Below, piece by piece: positions 6,221-13,722 of a stretch of DNA of 18,183 bases. The notes under the pieces were generated by a model that worked only from the letters and a program-made list of their open reading frames with translations, searched no databases and was not told the DNA's origin. The DNA is from an uncultured Christensenella sp. (lineage in GTDB: Bacteria; Bacillota; Clostridia; Christensenellales; DTU072): NCBI GenBank assembly GCA_905210905.1, contig CAJLYQ010000041.1:1-18183 (forward strand), given 5' to 3'. How positions within the stretch are numbered: position 1 is the stretch's first letter; the number at the start of each line of letters is the position of its first letter. Made by a program: the position numbers and the translations under genes.

Positions 6221-7542
6221 TATTTCAAAAATCCTCTGTTGTTCTTGACGAGCAACTGGCTCTGCAACTGCTTATCGAGTTCGAGCGCAACGCTTACTAC
6301 GATCAGCAATCCCGTCGAAGTGAACGCGCCGTTAAGTCCGATTTCTCCGAATCCGCTTATGCGAAGGATATAGGTCGGGATAAGGGCTACTAATCCGAGG
6401 TACAACGCTCCGAAAAGCGTGATACGATTGTTAATCTTTTTAAGATAATCGCTCGTCGATTTGCCGGGTCTGATACCGGGGATAAATCCGCCGTTTTGCT
6501 GTATCATTCTCGCAATGTCGTCCGGATTAAATTGTATCTGCGCATAGAAATACGCGAAGAATATAATCAAGAAGAACATTACCACGCCGTACAGATAACC
6601 GCCTACGCCCATCCATTTGTACCACCATTGTACGAACCCGCTCGTTACGTTCGGGTCTGCAAACTGCATTATCATCTGGGGGAACATAATCAAACTGGAC
6701 GCGAAGATTATCGGCATAACGCCGCCGCTGTTTACCTTGATCGGAATGTTGGTGGATTGTCCGCCGTACATCTTGTTGCCTTTGATCTGTTTCGCATACT
6801 GAACGGGAATACGTCTTTCGCTGTTATCTACGAAAACGATAAGTCCGAACAGAAGAACCAAAAGCGCAAGGAATGCGAACAAGAACCATACTCCGTCGTA
6901 ACTACCCGCTTTGGCTTGTTCCGGTATCTTATGTATCATCGCGCTCCACAGATCGCCGCCGAGAGTAGAAATAATACCCACGAAGATGATAAGGCTGGTG
7001 CCGTTGCCGATACCGTATTCGGTAATTCTTTCTCCGAGCCACATTACGAACGCGCTGCCGCCGGTGAGGATTATTACGATGAAGATCATCGTGAACACCT
7101 GACTGGTCGTTCCGCTTCCGAACACGCCCGAGATACTCGATCTCCAACTTACGACGATACCGATTGCCTGGATAATTCCGAGCACGATCGACATATAGCG
7201 GGAGTATTGGTTGATTTTCTTTCTTCCGTCTTCTCCGTCTTTGCTCAACTTCTCGAGTTTAGGAATAATAAGCGTGAGAAGTTGCATAATGATGGATGCG
7301 TTGATGAACGGAATGATACCGAGTGCAAACAGCGTACCGTTTGCAAGCGAACCGCCCGTTATCGTGTTTAACATTGAGAGAAGGTTGTTCTGGTTGTCGC
7401 ACAGTTCTTTCCATACGGTAAAGTTAATGCCCGGAACCGGAATGAACGAACCTAATCTATAAACCAACAGCAGTAATAGGGTTATTATAATTTTTTTACG
7501 TATGCTCTTATCGGCGAATGCGTTTTTCAGGGTCTGAAACAT
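6220..7542 (-). CDS. secY: Protein translocase channel subunit SecY
   Basis: 440 aa with ten predicted membrane helices. SecY forms the channel through which secreted and membrane proteins cross the cytoplasmic membrane, with SecE/SecG and SecA. Recognisable parts are RLGSFIPVPGI after helix 1, the FALGIIPFINASIIMQLL plug/helix 2 region, the ERITEYGIGNGTSLIIF block, RRIPVQYAKQIKG and NPDDIARMIQQNGGFIPGIRPGKST in the large cytoplasmic loops. It shares TAATG with rplO upstream and with adk downstream. GAGG lies about 7 bases before its ATG, inside rplO. Confidence 0.98.
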   Translation of the reverse strand: MFQTLKNAFADKSIRKKIIITLLLLLVYRLGSFIPVPGINFTVWKELCDNQNNLLSMLNTITGGSLANGTLFALGIIPFINASIIMQLLTLIIPKLEKLSKDGEDGRKKINQYSRYMSIVLGIIQAIGIVVSWRSSISGVFGSGTTSQVFTMIFIVIILTGGSAFVMWLGERITEYGIGNGTSLIIFVGIISTLGGDLWSAMIHKIPEQAKAGSYDGVWFLFAFLALLVLLFGLIVFVDNSERRIPVQYAKQIKGNKMYGGQSTNIPIKVNSGGVMPIIFASSLIMFPQMIMQFADPNVTSGFVQWWYKWMGVGGYLYGVVMFFLIIFFAYFYAQIQFNPDDIARMIQQNGGFIPGIRPGKSTSDYLKKINNRITLFGALYLGLVALIPTYILRISGFGEIGLNGAFTSTGLLIVVSVALELDKQLQSQLLVKNNRGFLK

Positions 7543-7991
7543 TACAGTACCTCGACTTTACCGCCTGCTTCCGTGATTTTTTTGGCAGCGGATTCGGTAA
7601 ATTTCTTGGCTTGCACGGTCAAACTTTTCGTAAGTTCGCCGTCGCCGAGAACTTTAAGTCCGTACTCCTCTATTTTGCTTATAATACCCTTTTCCCTTAA
7701 TACTTCTGCGTTTACAACTGCTCCGTTGTCGAAATTGCTTTCGAGAGTAGCGATGTTTACGATAGAATAAACTTTCTTAAACAACGCGTTCTTGAATCCT
7801 CTCTTAGGGAGTCTACGCGTAAGGGGCATCGTGCCGCCTTCAAAGCCGGGTCTTACGCCGCCGCCGCTTCTCGCCCATTGACCTTTATGTCCTTTACCGG
7901 AGGTTTTTCCCAGTCCGGATCCGATACCTCTGCCGAGTCTCTTTTCCGTCGTGTTCGCGCCTTGCGCGGGAGTTAGATTGTGTAATTTCAT
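7542..7991 (-). CDS. rplO: 50S ribosomal protein L15
   Basis: 149 aa, normal length. L15 helps late 50S assembly and reaches into 23S rRNA with a Gly/Arg-rich N-terminal arm: RLGRGIGSGLGKTSGKGHKGQ, then ARSGGGVRPGFEGG and the LPKRGF turn (about residues 18-68). The globular C-terminal half ends AGGKVEVL. It lies 12 bases after rpmD and overlaps secY by one base, the usual L15-SecY arrangement of the spc operon. Confidence 0.98.
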   Translation of the reverse strand: MKLHNLTPAQGANTTEKRLGRGIGSGLGKTSGKGHKGQWARSGGGVRPGFEGGTMPLTRRLPKRGFKNALFKKVYSIVNIATLESNFDNGAVVNAEVLREKGIISKIEEYGLKVLGDGELTKSLTVQAKKFTESAAKKITEAGGKVEVL

Positions 7992-8003
7992 TGTCTGCCT
8001 CCA

Positions 8004-8183
8004 TTAAATTTCTTCGACTTTTACCAGATGGCTTACTTTCGTAATCATTCCTCTGATAGCCGGAGTATCTTCGTGTACTACCGTCTTGCCGATCTTGCTG
8101 AGTCCGAGCGCCTTTACGGTCGCTTGTTGCTTAATTACGCGTCCGATGGTGGATTTTACCAAAGTGATTTTTAATTGCGCCAT
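8004..8183 (-). CDS. rpmD: 50S ribosomal protein L30
   Basis: Short gene of 59 aa lying between rpsE and rplO. The translation begins MAQLKITLVKSTIGRVIKQQ, continues ATVKALGLSKIGKTVVHEDT and ends SHLVKVEEI, which matches bacterial L30 throughout (the VKS.IGR start, the L-GL-K-I-G turn and the IRGMI..V.HLV.VEE end). The ATG at 8183 has AGGAGG about 7 bases upstream; the stop is TAA at 8004-8006. L30 is a small protein on the 50S surface. Confidence 0.98.
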   Translation of the reverse strand: MAQLKITLVKSTIGRVIKQQATVKALGLSKIGKTVVHEDTPAIRGMITKVSHLVKVEEI

Positions 8184-8197
8184 AGTAAACCTCCTAA

Positions 8198-8704
8198 TTA
8201 CAGACTTTCTACGTCGATTCCGCGGATACGCGCGACTTCTTCGGCGGTTCTTACTCTGCTGAGTCCGTCAATCGTCGCTTTTACGCAGTTGATCGGGTTG
8301 TTGCTGCCGATGCTCTTCGTACGGATGTTTTTGATACCGGTTACTTCCAATACCGCACGTACGGGACCGCCGGCGATAACTCCGGTACCTGCTTCGGCGG
8401 GCATAAGCATTACTTTGCCTCTTCCGAAAACGCCCTGTATCGCGTGGGGTATCGTTTCGTCTACGATGGAAATGTTTATCATATTCTTGATAGCGGCTTT
8501 GTTCGCTTTCTCGATCGCTTCCGGTACTTCCTTCGCTTTTCCGAGTCCGCAGCCTACTCTGTTCTTTCCGTCGCCTACTACAACCAGCGCGGCAAAACGC
8601 ATATTTCTACCGCCCTTAACGACTTTGGTAACTCTGTTGACGGATACCGTCTTCTTGATGAATTCGTCTTTGGGCTCTCTGCTGAATTTTTCGTTTCTTG
8701 CCAT
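8198..8704 (-). CDS. rpsE: 30S ribosomal protein S5
   Basis: 168 aa, normal length. S5 lines the mRNA entry site and affects decoding accuracy with S4. The N-terminal double-stranded-RNA-binding domain shows VNRVTKVVKGGRNMRFAALV and GDGKNRVGCGLGKAKEVP (residues about 22-62). The C-terminal domain has PAEAGTGVIAGGPVRAVLE and the final RGIDVESL. AGGAGG lies 6 bases before the ATG. It lies 8 bases after rplR and 14 before rpmD. Confidence 0.98.
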   Translation of the reverse strand: MARNEKFSREPKDEFIKKTVSVNRVTKVVKGGRNMRFAALVVVGDGKNRVGCGLGKAKEVPEAIEKANKAAIKNMINISIVDETIPHAIQGVFGRGKVMLMPAEAGTGVIAGGPVRAVLEVTGIKNIRTKSIGSNNPINCVKATIDGLSRVRTAEEVARIRGIDVESL

Positions 8705-8712
8705 AATACCTC

Positions 8713-9093
8713 CTAGATTTCAAGTCCGGCTTCTCTTGCGCCGTCCGCTACTGCGGCAACTCTACCCGTGTAGAGGTATCCGCCTCTGTCGAATACTACT
8801 TTCTTGATGCCCTTTTCCGCTGCTCTTTCGGCAAGTACTTTGCCTACGAGTTTGCTCGCCTGGGTCTTGTTCATATCCGCGATTTGCGCGGCAATCTCTT
8901 TGTCGAGAGTGCTTGCGCTGACCAACGTATGTCCGTTTCCGTCGTTAGCCGTGTCGTCGATAATCTGCGCGTAGATATTGTTCAGAGACCTGTACACGCT
9001 CAAACGCGGTTTCTCCGCCGTTCCGGAAATATAATAACGCATACGATCGTGTCTTGCTTTTCTTTTTTCGTTTTTATCGATTTTGCTAATCAT
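8713..9093 (-). CDS. rplR: 50S ribosomal protein L18
   Basis: 126 aa. L18 binds 5S rRNA together with L5 in the central protuberance. RKARHDRMRYYISGTAEKPRLSVYRS (about residues 11-36), IYAQIIDD, KLVGKVLAERA and the C-terminal FDRGGYLYTGRVAAVADGAREAGL are typical. A few extra residues (NDGNGH) lie after IIDDTA. It lies 15 bases after rplF and 8 before rpsE. Confidence 0.98.
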   Translation of the reverse strand: MISKIDKNEKRKARHDRMRYYISGTAEKPRLSVYRSLNNIYAQIIDDTANDGNGHTLVSASTLDKEIAAQIADMNKTQASKLVGKVLAERAAEKGIKKVVFDRGGYLYTGRVAAVADGAREAGLEI

Positions 9094-9108
9094 ATTACGC
9101 TCCTAATC

Positions 9109-9651
9109 TTATTTACCGTTTGCCTTTCCTTCTTTACGGAGGATGGTCTCGTTGCTGTAATGAATTCCGTAGCCGTGGTACGGTTCGGGTTTTCTGATCG
9201 CTTTGATGTTCGCCGCGATTTGTCCGACGAGTTCTTTGTCGATGCCTTTTACCGTGATTTCGGTGATGGACGGACATTCGAACTTGATACCTTCGGGTGC
9301 TTCGACCTTAACGGGATGAGAATATCCTACGTTGAGTACTAAATCTTTTCCGGTAACTTGCGCCTTATAACCTACGCCTGCGATAACCAAACCTTTCTGG
9401 TAACCGTGCGATACGCCGTATACCATATTGTGGATAAGCGCTCTGTAAAGACCGTGAGCGGCTTTGGTGGATTTGATTTCGTTATCTCTCGTAACGTGAA
9501 CCATTCCGTTTTCTACCGCTACCTTGATGTGCGGGTTTTCGATTTTCTGCGTGAGAGAACCGAGTTTGCCCGTTACGGTAACTATTCCGTTTTCGAAAGA
9601 TACGGACGCGCCGTCTTCGATTTTGATCGGTAATCTACCTATTCTTGACAT
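9109..9651 (-). CDS. rplF: 50S ribosomal protein L6
   Basis: 180 aa, normal length, with two copies of the L6 fold. L6 sits at the base of the L7/L12 stalk near the sarcin-ricin loop. The start MSRIGRLPIKI, the AGVGYKAQV and NVGYSHPV strands in the middle and the C-terminal KGIDKELVGQIAANIKAIRKPEPYHGYGI are diagnostic. The final turn reads YHGYGIHYSNE where many L6 proteins have YKGKGIRYEGE. It lies 18 bases after rpsH. Confidence 0.98.
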   Translation of the reverse strand: MSRIGRLPIKIEDGASVSFENGIVTVTGKLGSLTQKIENPHIKVAVENGMVHVTRDNEIKSTKAAHGLYRALIHNMVYGVSHGYQKGLVIAGVGYKAQVTGKDLVLNVGYSHPVKVEAPEGIKFECPSITEITVKGIDKELVGQIAANIKAIRKPEPYHGYGIHYSNETILRKEGKANGK

Positions 9652-9669
9652 AAATAACCTCCCCTTTCG

Positions 9670-10074
9670 TTACCAAATGTAAGCGAGAACTTCGCCGCCC
9701 GTCTTAAGTGCACGGGCTTTTTTGTCGGTCATTATGCCTTTCGACGTGGAAATAACCGCTATACCGAGACCGTTAAGTACCTTCGGGAGTTGATCGTATC
9801 TGGCATAGATACGGAGTCCCGGACGGGATATTCTTTTCAGTCCGGAAATAACTCTTTCTTTGTTCTTTCCGTATTTGAGTTCGATTACAATGCTGTCCTG
9901 AACGCTGTTTTCTTCCTTAACTACGGTAGCGCTCTTGATATATCCCTCTTCAACGAGAATTTCGGCAATCGCCTTTTTGATGTTGGAAGCGGGTACGGTT
10001 ACGGTTTCGAGTTTCGCCGTAAGTCCGTTTCTTATTCTGGTCAGCATATCTGCAATAGGATCTGTCATAGCCAT
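9670..10074 (-). CDS. rpsH: 30S ribosomal protein S8
   Basis: 134 aa, about two more than usual. S8 binds the central domain of 16S rRNA; in E. coli it also represses the spc operon by binding mRNA near rplE. Typical parts are DPIADMLTRIRNG (residues 5-17), the YIKSATV strand, the LKRISRPGLRIYARYDQLPKVLNGLGIAVIST segment and the C-terminal ARALKTGGEVLAYIW. It lies 19 bases after rpsN. The gene-start region is AT-rich, with GGAGGTATATATA before the ATG. Confidence 0.98.
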   Translation of the reverse strand: MAMTDPIADMLTRIRNGLTAKLETVTVPASNIKKAIAEILVEEGYIKSATVVKEENSVQDSIVIELKYGKNKERVISGLKRISRPGLRIYARYDQLPKVLNGLGIAVISTSKGIMTDKKARALKTGGEVLAYIW

Positions 10075-10093
10075 ATTATATATACCTCCTATG

Positions 10094-10279
10094 TTACCAG
10101 CTTGCTTTCTTCACGCCGGGGATTTCGCCTTTGTAGGCAAGTTCCCTGAAGCATATTCTGCAAATGCCGTATTTCTTGAGAACAGCGTGAGGTCTGCCGC
10201 AGATGCTACAACGAGTGTATTCTCTGGTGGAAAACTTTTGCTTTCTCTGTTGCTTGTTAATCATCGCTTTCTTTGCCAT
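10094..10279 (-). CDS. rpsN: 30S ribosomal protein S14, zinc (type Z) form
   Basis: 61 aa, the short S14 form. Cys24, Cys27, Cys40 and Cys43 bind zinc in this family. The protein ends FRELAYKGEIPGVKKASW, the standard type Z tail. S14 is a late-binding protein of the 30S head. AGGAGG lies before the ATG, and the gene is placed between rplE and rpsH as in most Firmicutes. Having the zinc form in the main operon is normal; a zinc-free paralogue, if any, would be elsewhere. Confidence 0.98.
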   Translation of the reverse strand: MAKKAMINKQQRKQKFSTREYTRCSICGRPHAVLKKYGICRICFRELAYKGEIPGVKKASW

Positions 10280-10289
10280 TGTTTACCTC

Positions 10290-10844
10290 CTACTTCTCGA
10301 ACGGCATTCCCAGTTGTTTCAGCAACTCTTTCGCTTCTTCGTCGGTTTTCGCCGTCGTAACGAAGCAAACGTCGAATCCTCTTACCTTTTCGATTTGGTC
10401 ATAAGAGATTTCCGGGAAAATGAGTTGTTCTTTTACGCCCATAGCGTAATTTCCTCTGCCGTCGAACGAGTCCGCGGGTACGCCCTTAAAGTCACGTACT
10501 CTGGGAAGCGCGATGCTTACGAGTTTGTCGAAGAAGTTCCACATTCTTTCGCCTCTGAGCGTAACCTTTGCTCCGACAACCATATTTTCACGAACTTTGA
10601 AGTTCGCTACCGATTTCTTCGCTTTGGTCTGAATCGCTTTCTGTCCGGCGATCTTTTCAAGTTCGCCTACGGCAATCTGAATGCTCTTGGAATTGTCCTT
10701 AACGTCGCCGAGACGCATATTGAGCGTGATTTTTTCAAGTTTCGGTACTTGCATCACGTTCTTGTAGCCGAACGTCTTTTCGAGTGCCGGTACTACTTCG
10801 TTGTCGTAACGGATTTTAACTCTGTTTACATATTTGTCAGCCAT
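10290..10844 (-). CDS. rplE: 50S ribosomal protein L5
   Basis: 184 aa (usual 179-180). L5 binds 5S rRNA in the central protuberance and contacts P-site tRNA. Diagnostic segments are VPKLEKITLNMRLGDVKDNSK (about residues 38-58), GQKAIQTKAKKSVANFKVRE, VTLRGERMWNFFDKLVSIALPRVRDFKG and the C-terminal GFDVCFVTTAKTDEEAKELL. It lies 12 bases after rplX and 10 before rpsN. Confidence 0.98.
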   Translation of the reverse strand: MADKYVNRVKIRYDNEVVPALEKTFGYKNVMQVPKLEKITLNMRLGDVKDNSKSIQIAVGELEKIAGQKAIQTKAKKSVANFKVRENMVVGAKVTLRGERMWNFFDKLVSIALPRVRDFKGVPADSFDGRGNYAMGVKEQLIFPEISYDQIEKVRGFDVCFVTTAKTDEEAKELLKQLGMPFEK

Positions 10845-10856
10845 CTGTCAGCCCTC

Positions 10857-11318
10857 CTACTCTGCGTCGGTCGTCGCGGGCGCGGTTTCTGCCGCGGCGG
10901 TTTCAACCGGCTTTACTTCTTCGGCGGGAGCGTCAACCTTTTTCTTTCTTCTCGTCGTCGCCTTTGCCTTCGTCTTCTTTTCTTCTTTCGCTTTCTTGGT
11001 TTCGAGCACCGCTCCGCACTTAGCGCAAATACGAACTTTCTTTCCGTCTACTTCGCCCGTGCGAATTCTGGTCGCTTTTCCGCAAGCCGCGCATACTGCC
11101 ATAACGTTGCTGATGTCGGTAGACTTCGGCAATTCGATGATGCCCGCTTTGTCGTTCGCTTTTCTCGCTCTTACCGCTTTCTTTACGACGCTGAGGTCCT
11201 TTCCTTCTACGGTAACGCGTCCTGCTTCTCTGTCTACGGCAACGATCTGTCCGAATTTGCCTTTATCGTTTCCTGCGATAATTTTTACGTAATCGCCTTT
11301 TTTAACGCCTAAACTCAT
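10857..11318 (-). CDS. rplX: 50S ribosomal protein L24 with zinc ribbon and charged C-terminal tail
   Basis: 153 aa; most L24 proteins are 100-110 aa. The KOW domain (VKKGDYVKIIAGNDKGKFG, residues 5-23) and the C-terminal zinc ribbon (Cys76, Cys79, Cys98, Cys101) are the core of a normal Clostridia L24, which starts 50S assembly. From about residue 107 the protein continues into a low-complexity tail: Lys/Arg-rich to 127, then Ala/Pro/Glu/Thr-rich to 153. The tail is in frame, ends at a clean TAG and precedes rplE by 12 bases, so it is not a sequencing slip. Its role is unknown. Confidence 0.97.
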   Translation of the reverse strand: MSLGVKKGDYVKIIAGNDKGKFGQIVAVDREAGRVTVEGKDLSVVKKAVRARKANDKAGIIELPKSTDISNVMAVCAACGKATRIRTGEVDGKKVRICAKCGAVLETKKAKEEKKTKAKATTRRKKKVDAPAEEVKPVETAAAETAPATTDAE

Positions 11319-11329
11319 TGTCTACCTCC

Positions 11330-11698
11330 TTACAGCACTTCGGGAGCGAGAGAGATGATCTTCATATAATCTCTGTCTCTCAATTCTCTTGCTATGGGTC
11401 CAAAGATACGGGTTCCTACCGGGTTCTTGTCCGCTCCGATAATAACCGCAGCGTTGTCGTCGAACTTGATATGCGATCCGTCCGGTCTCATAATACCTTT
11501 GGTGGTTCTTACGATAACCGCTTTAACTACTTGACCTTTCTTTACCGAACCGTTGGGGATAACGGACTTAACGGACGCTACGATTACGTCGCCGATGTTT
11601 CCGCTTCTCACGAACGAGCCGCCCATAACTTTTATACACATTATCTCCTTGGCACCGGAGTTGTCAGCGACTTTCAATCTGGTTTGTGCTTGTATCAT
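11330..11698 (-). CDS. rplN: 50S ribosomal protein L14
   Basis: 122 aa, exactly the usual length. L14 lies at the subunit interface near the GTPase factor site. MIQAQTRLKVADNSGAKEIMCIKV at the N-terminus, KGQVVKAVIVRTTKG, DDNAAVIIGADKNPVGTRIFGPIARELR and the last LAPEVL are fully typical. AGGAGG lies before the ATG. It lies 15 bases after rpsQ, in the usual first position of the spc segment. Confidence 0.99.
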   Translation of the reverse strand: MIQAQTRLKVADNSGAKEIMCIKVMGGSFVRSGNIGDVIVASVKSVIPNGSVKKGQVVKAVIVRTTKGIMRPDGSHIKFDDNAAVIIGADKNPVGTRIFGPIARELRDRDYMKIISLAPEVL

Positions 11699-11713
11699 TT
11701 CCGCTTCCTCCTG

Positions 11714-11971
11714 TTATTTAGCCTTTTCGATAATCTCGGCAACGCGCCAGCACTTATCTTTGGATAAAGGTCTGGTTTCGGTGATCTTAACTTTATCTCC
11801 GATACGGCATTCGTTAAGTTCGTCGTGCGCCTTGAATTTCTTGGTCTTGGTGATGTATTTTTTATAGAGCGGGTGTTTAACCTTGGTAACTACCGCAACT
11901 ACGACGGTTTTGTCCATCTTGTCGCTTACTACCAAGCCTATTCTGCTCTTTCTCAAACTTCTTTCTTCCAT
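11714..11971 (-). CDS. rpsQ: 30S ribosomal protein S17
   Basis: 85 aa, an OB-fold protein that binds the 5' domain of 16S rRNA. RKSRIGLVVSDKMDKTVVVAV, HPLYKKYITKTKKFKAHDE and GDKVKITETRPLSKDKCWRV are diagnostic. AGGAGG lies 8 bases before the ATG at 11971. It lies 16 bases after rpmC and 15 before rplN. Confidence 0.98.
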   Translation of the reverse strand: MEERSLRKSRIGLVVSDKMDKTVVVAVVTKVKHPLYKKYITKTKKFKAHDELNECRIGDKVKITETRPLSKDKCWRVAEIIEKAK

Positions 11972-11987
11972 TTCCGGGTCCTCCTAA

Positions 11988-12224
11988 TTACTTCTTCGCG
12001 CTCTTCTTGGAAGCCTTTACCGGCTCGAAAGAAATACCGAGTTCTCTCTGACGAAGAATCGTCTTGATTTTAGCGATGTCTCTTTTGCATTCGACCATAA
12101 CCGTAGGATTGCTGAGTTGCTGAGTCGCGTGTTTGAAACGAAGATTGAATAACTCTACTTTCTTTTCGGCGAGTTTATCCTGAAGTTCCTGATTGCTCAT
12201 TTCAAAAAACTTTGCGCTTTTCAT
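11988..12224 (-). CDS. rpmC: 50S ribosomal protein L29
   Basis: 78 aa, a helical hairpin protein at the exit tunnel, where the signal recognition particle and trigger factor dock with L23. The core MSNQELQDKLAEKKVELFNLRFKHATQQL and the second helix (VECKRDIAKIKTILRQRELG) are typical. It is about ten residues longer than usual through a C-terminal EPVKASKKSAKK tail. The ATG overlaps the rplP stop by one base (TAATG), and the ribosome site (AGGAGG) is inside rplP. Confidence 0.98.
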   Translation of the reverse strand: MKSAKFFEMSNQELQDKLAEKKVELFNLRFKHATQQLSNPTVMVECKRDIAKIKTILRQRELGISFEPVKASKKSAKK

Positions 12225-12655
12225 TATTGTTCTCCTCCTTCGGAAAGGTCCGCTTTCTTAACAAACTTGCACTTGATGGGAAGTTTGTTGGCAGCGAGTC
12301 TGAGTGCTTCTCTTGCTACGTCTTCGGGTATTCCCGCCATTTCAAACAGTACTCTGTCGGGCTTTACTACCGCTACCCAGTATTCCGGGCTACCTTTTCC
12401 CGAACCCATTCTGGTTTCGGCAGGTTTCTTCGTAACCGGTTTGTGCGGGAAGATGTTTACCCATACCTGTCCGCCACGTTTGATATATCTGGTCATCGCG
12501 ACACGCGCCGCTTCGATTTGGTTGCTGGTGATCCAACTGGGTTCCATAGCGACGAGAGCGTATTCGCCGTAAGCGATCTTGTTGCCCTTGTTCGCTCTGC
12601 CGGTCATTCTGCCTCTCTGTTGCTTTCTTCTTTTTACTCTCTTAGGCATTAACAT
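12224..12655 (-). CDS. rplP: 50S ribosomal protein L16
   Basis: 143 aa. L16 helps form the A site and the tRNA accommodation corridor of the 50S subunit. MLMPKRVKRRKQQRGRM at the start, GEYALVAMEPSWITSNQIEAARVAMTR in the middle and RMGSGKGSPEYWVAVVKPDRVLFE are diagnostic. Starts at 12655 or 12649 are possible; the first gives the family's MLMPKR and better spacing. It lies two bases after rpsC, whose 3' end carries the GGAGG. Confidence 0.98.
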   Translation of the reverse strand: MLMPKRVKRRKQQRGRMTGRANKGNKIAYGEYALVAMEPSWITSNQIEAARVAMTRYIKRGGQVWVNIFPHKPVTKKPAETRMGSGKGSPEYWVAVVKPDRVLFEMAGIPEDVAREALRLAANKLPIKCKFVKKADLSEGGEQ

Positions 12656-12657
12656 AA

Positions 12658-13314
12658 TCAGTCATTACCTCCTTTATTCTGCTTCGCAAAAACTTCACCT
12701 TTGTAAATCCAGACTTTTACGCCGATAATTCCGTAGGTCGTCTTCGCTTCGGCAAAGCCGTAGTCGATGTTCGCTCTCAACGTTTGAAGCGGGATGCTGC
12801 CTTCGCTGTAATGTTCGCTTCTTGCGATTTCCGCGCCGTCCAGACGTCCGCTGACCATCGTCTTGATACCCTTCGCGCCCGCTTTCATGGCTCTTCCCAT
12901 TACTTGCTTCATAGCACGACGGAACTGAATTCTCTTTTCGAGGCTTGCCGCAATGCTTTCAGCCGCGAGTTGTGCGTCGACGTCAACTTTCTTAACTTCG
13001 AGAACGTTGATGTTGACCGCTTTGATTTTAACGATTTTTTCAACGATTTTCTTGATTTCCGCAATTCCGGCAGCGTCTTTACCGATCGCTACGCCCGGTC
13101 TGCCGCAGAAAATGTTTACCGTAATCGTGTTCGCCGCTCTCTCGATAGAGATCTTGCTGATAGACGCGTTGAAGTATTTCGCTTTGAGCGTCTTTCTGAT
13201 TTCGTTGTCTTCTTTAAGGAAGGTCGCGAAACTCTTCTTGTCGGCATACCATTGGGTATCCCAGCCGGAGATTACACCCACTCTTAAACCGTGCGGATTA
13301 ACTTTTTGTCCCAT
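12658..13314 (-). CDS. rpsC: 30S ribosomal protein S3
   Basis: 218 aa. S3 forms the mRNA entry tunnel and has helicase activity there with S4 and S5. MGQKVNPHGLRVGVISGWDTQWYA at the start and SGRLDGAEIARSEHYSEGSIPLQTLRANIDYGFAEA in the C-terminal domain are typical. The basic helix EKRIQFRRAMKQ (126-137) that contacts mRNA is intact. In the type II KH domain the canonical G-K-K-G loop reads GKDA at 78-81, so the second glycine is replaced. AGGAGG lies 7-8 bases before the ATG. Confidence 0.98.
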   Translation of the reverse strand: MGQKVNPHGLRVGVISGWDTQWYADKKSFATFLKEDNEIRKTLKAKYFNASISKISIERAANTITVNIFCGRPGVAIGKDAAGIAEIKKIVEKIVKIKAVNINVLEVKKVDVDAQLAAESIAASLEKRIQFRRAMKQVMGRAMKAGAKGIKTMVSGRLDGAEIARSEHYSEGSIPLQTLRANIDYGFAEAKTTYGIIGVKVWIYKGEVFAKQNKGGND

Positions 13315-13328
13315 TTCGCTTACCTCCT

Positions 13329-13712
13329 TTATTTGATTTCGTCAAGTATGACCGTGATGTGGCTCGTTCTCTTAAGAAGTCCGCCCGCTCTGCCGTGCGA
13401 CTTCGGAATGTATCTCTTCAGCGTAGGTCCTTGGTCGGCGTAGCATTCCGCTACGTAAAGCGTGTCTGTGCTCATTCCGAGATTGTTTTCGGCGTTCGCA
13501 CCCGCGCTCTTAACGACTTTGAGTATCGGTTCGCTGCTGGATTTGTTGAGGTTTTCCAAAATCGCTACCGCTTCTCTGTACTGTTTGCCTCTGATAACGT
13601 CCAGTACCGCTCTTACTTTATAGGGAGAAATACGAATGTACTTGGCTTTAGCCATAGGTCTTCTGTCTTTTTTCTCCGCTCTTTGCACTGCTTTTGCGTA
13701 AGTTCTGCCCAT
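13329..13712 (-). CDS. rplV: 50S ribosomal protein L22 with N-terminal extension
   Basis: 127 aa; most L22 proteins are 110-115 aa and begin near the internal MAKAKYIRISPYK (residue 20 here). The longer start at 13712 is well supported: AGGAGG lies 6 bases upstream, overlapping the rpsS stop, while the internal Met has no such site. The extra 19 residues are basic. L22 lines the exit tunnel with its beta-hairpin, seen here in SAGANAENNLG through TLKRYIPKSHGRAGGLLKRTSHITV. It lies 10 bases after rpsS and 14 before rpsC. Confidence 0.96.
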   Translation of the reverse strand: MGRTYAKAVQRAEKKDRRPMAKAKYIRISPYKVRAVLDVIRGKQYREAVAILENLNKSSSEPILKVVKSAGANAENNLGMSTDTLYVAECYADQGPTLKRYIPKSHGRAGGLLKRTSHITVILDEIK

Positions 13713-13722
13713 GTGTTACCTC

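Noticed and set aside
10203..11312. A 369-codon open frame on the plus strand opposite rplE and rplX
   Set aside because: It is antisense to two certain ribosomal genes, has no family resemblance or ribosome site, and its length follows from codon bias in the real genes. The same holds for long plus-strand frames opposite rpoA (1451-2440), secY (6496-7371) and rplB (13985-14863).
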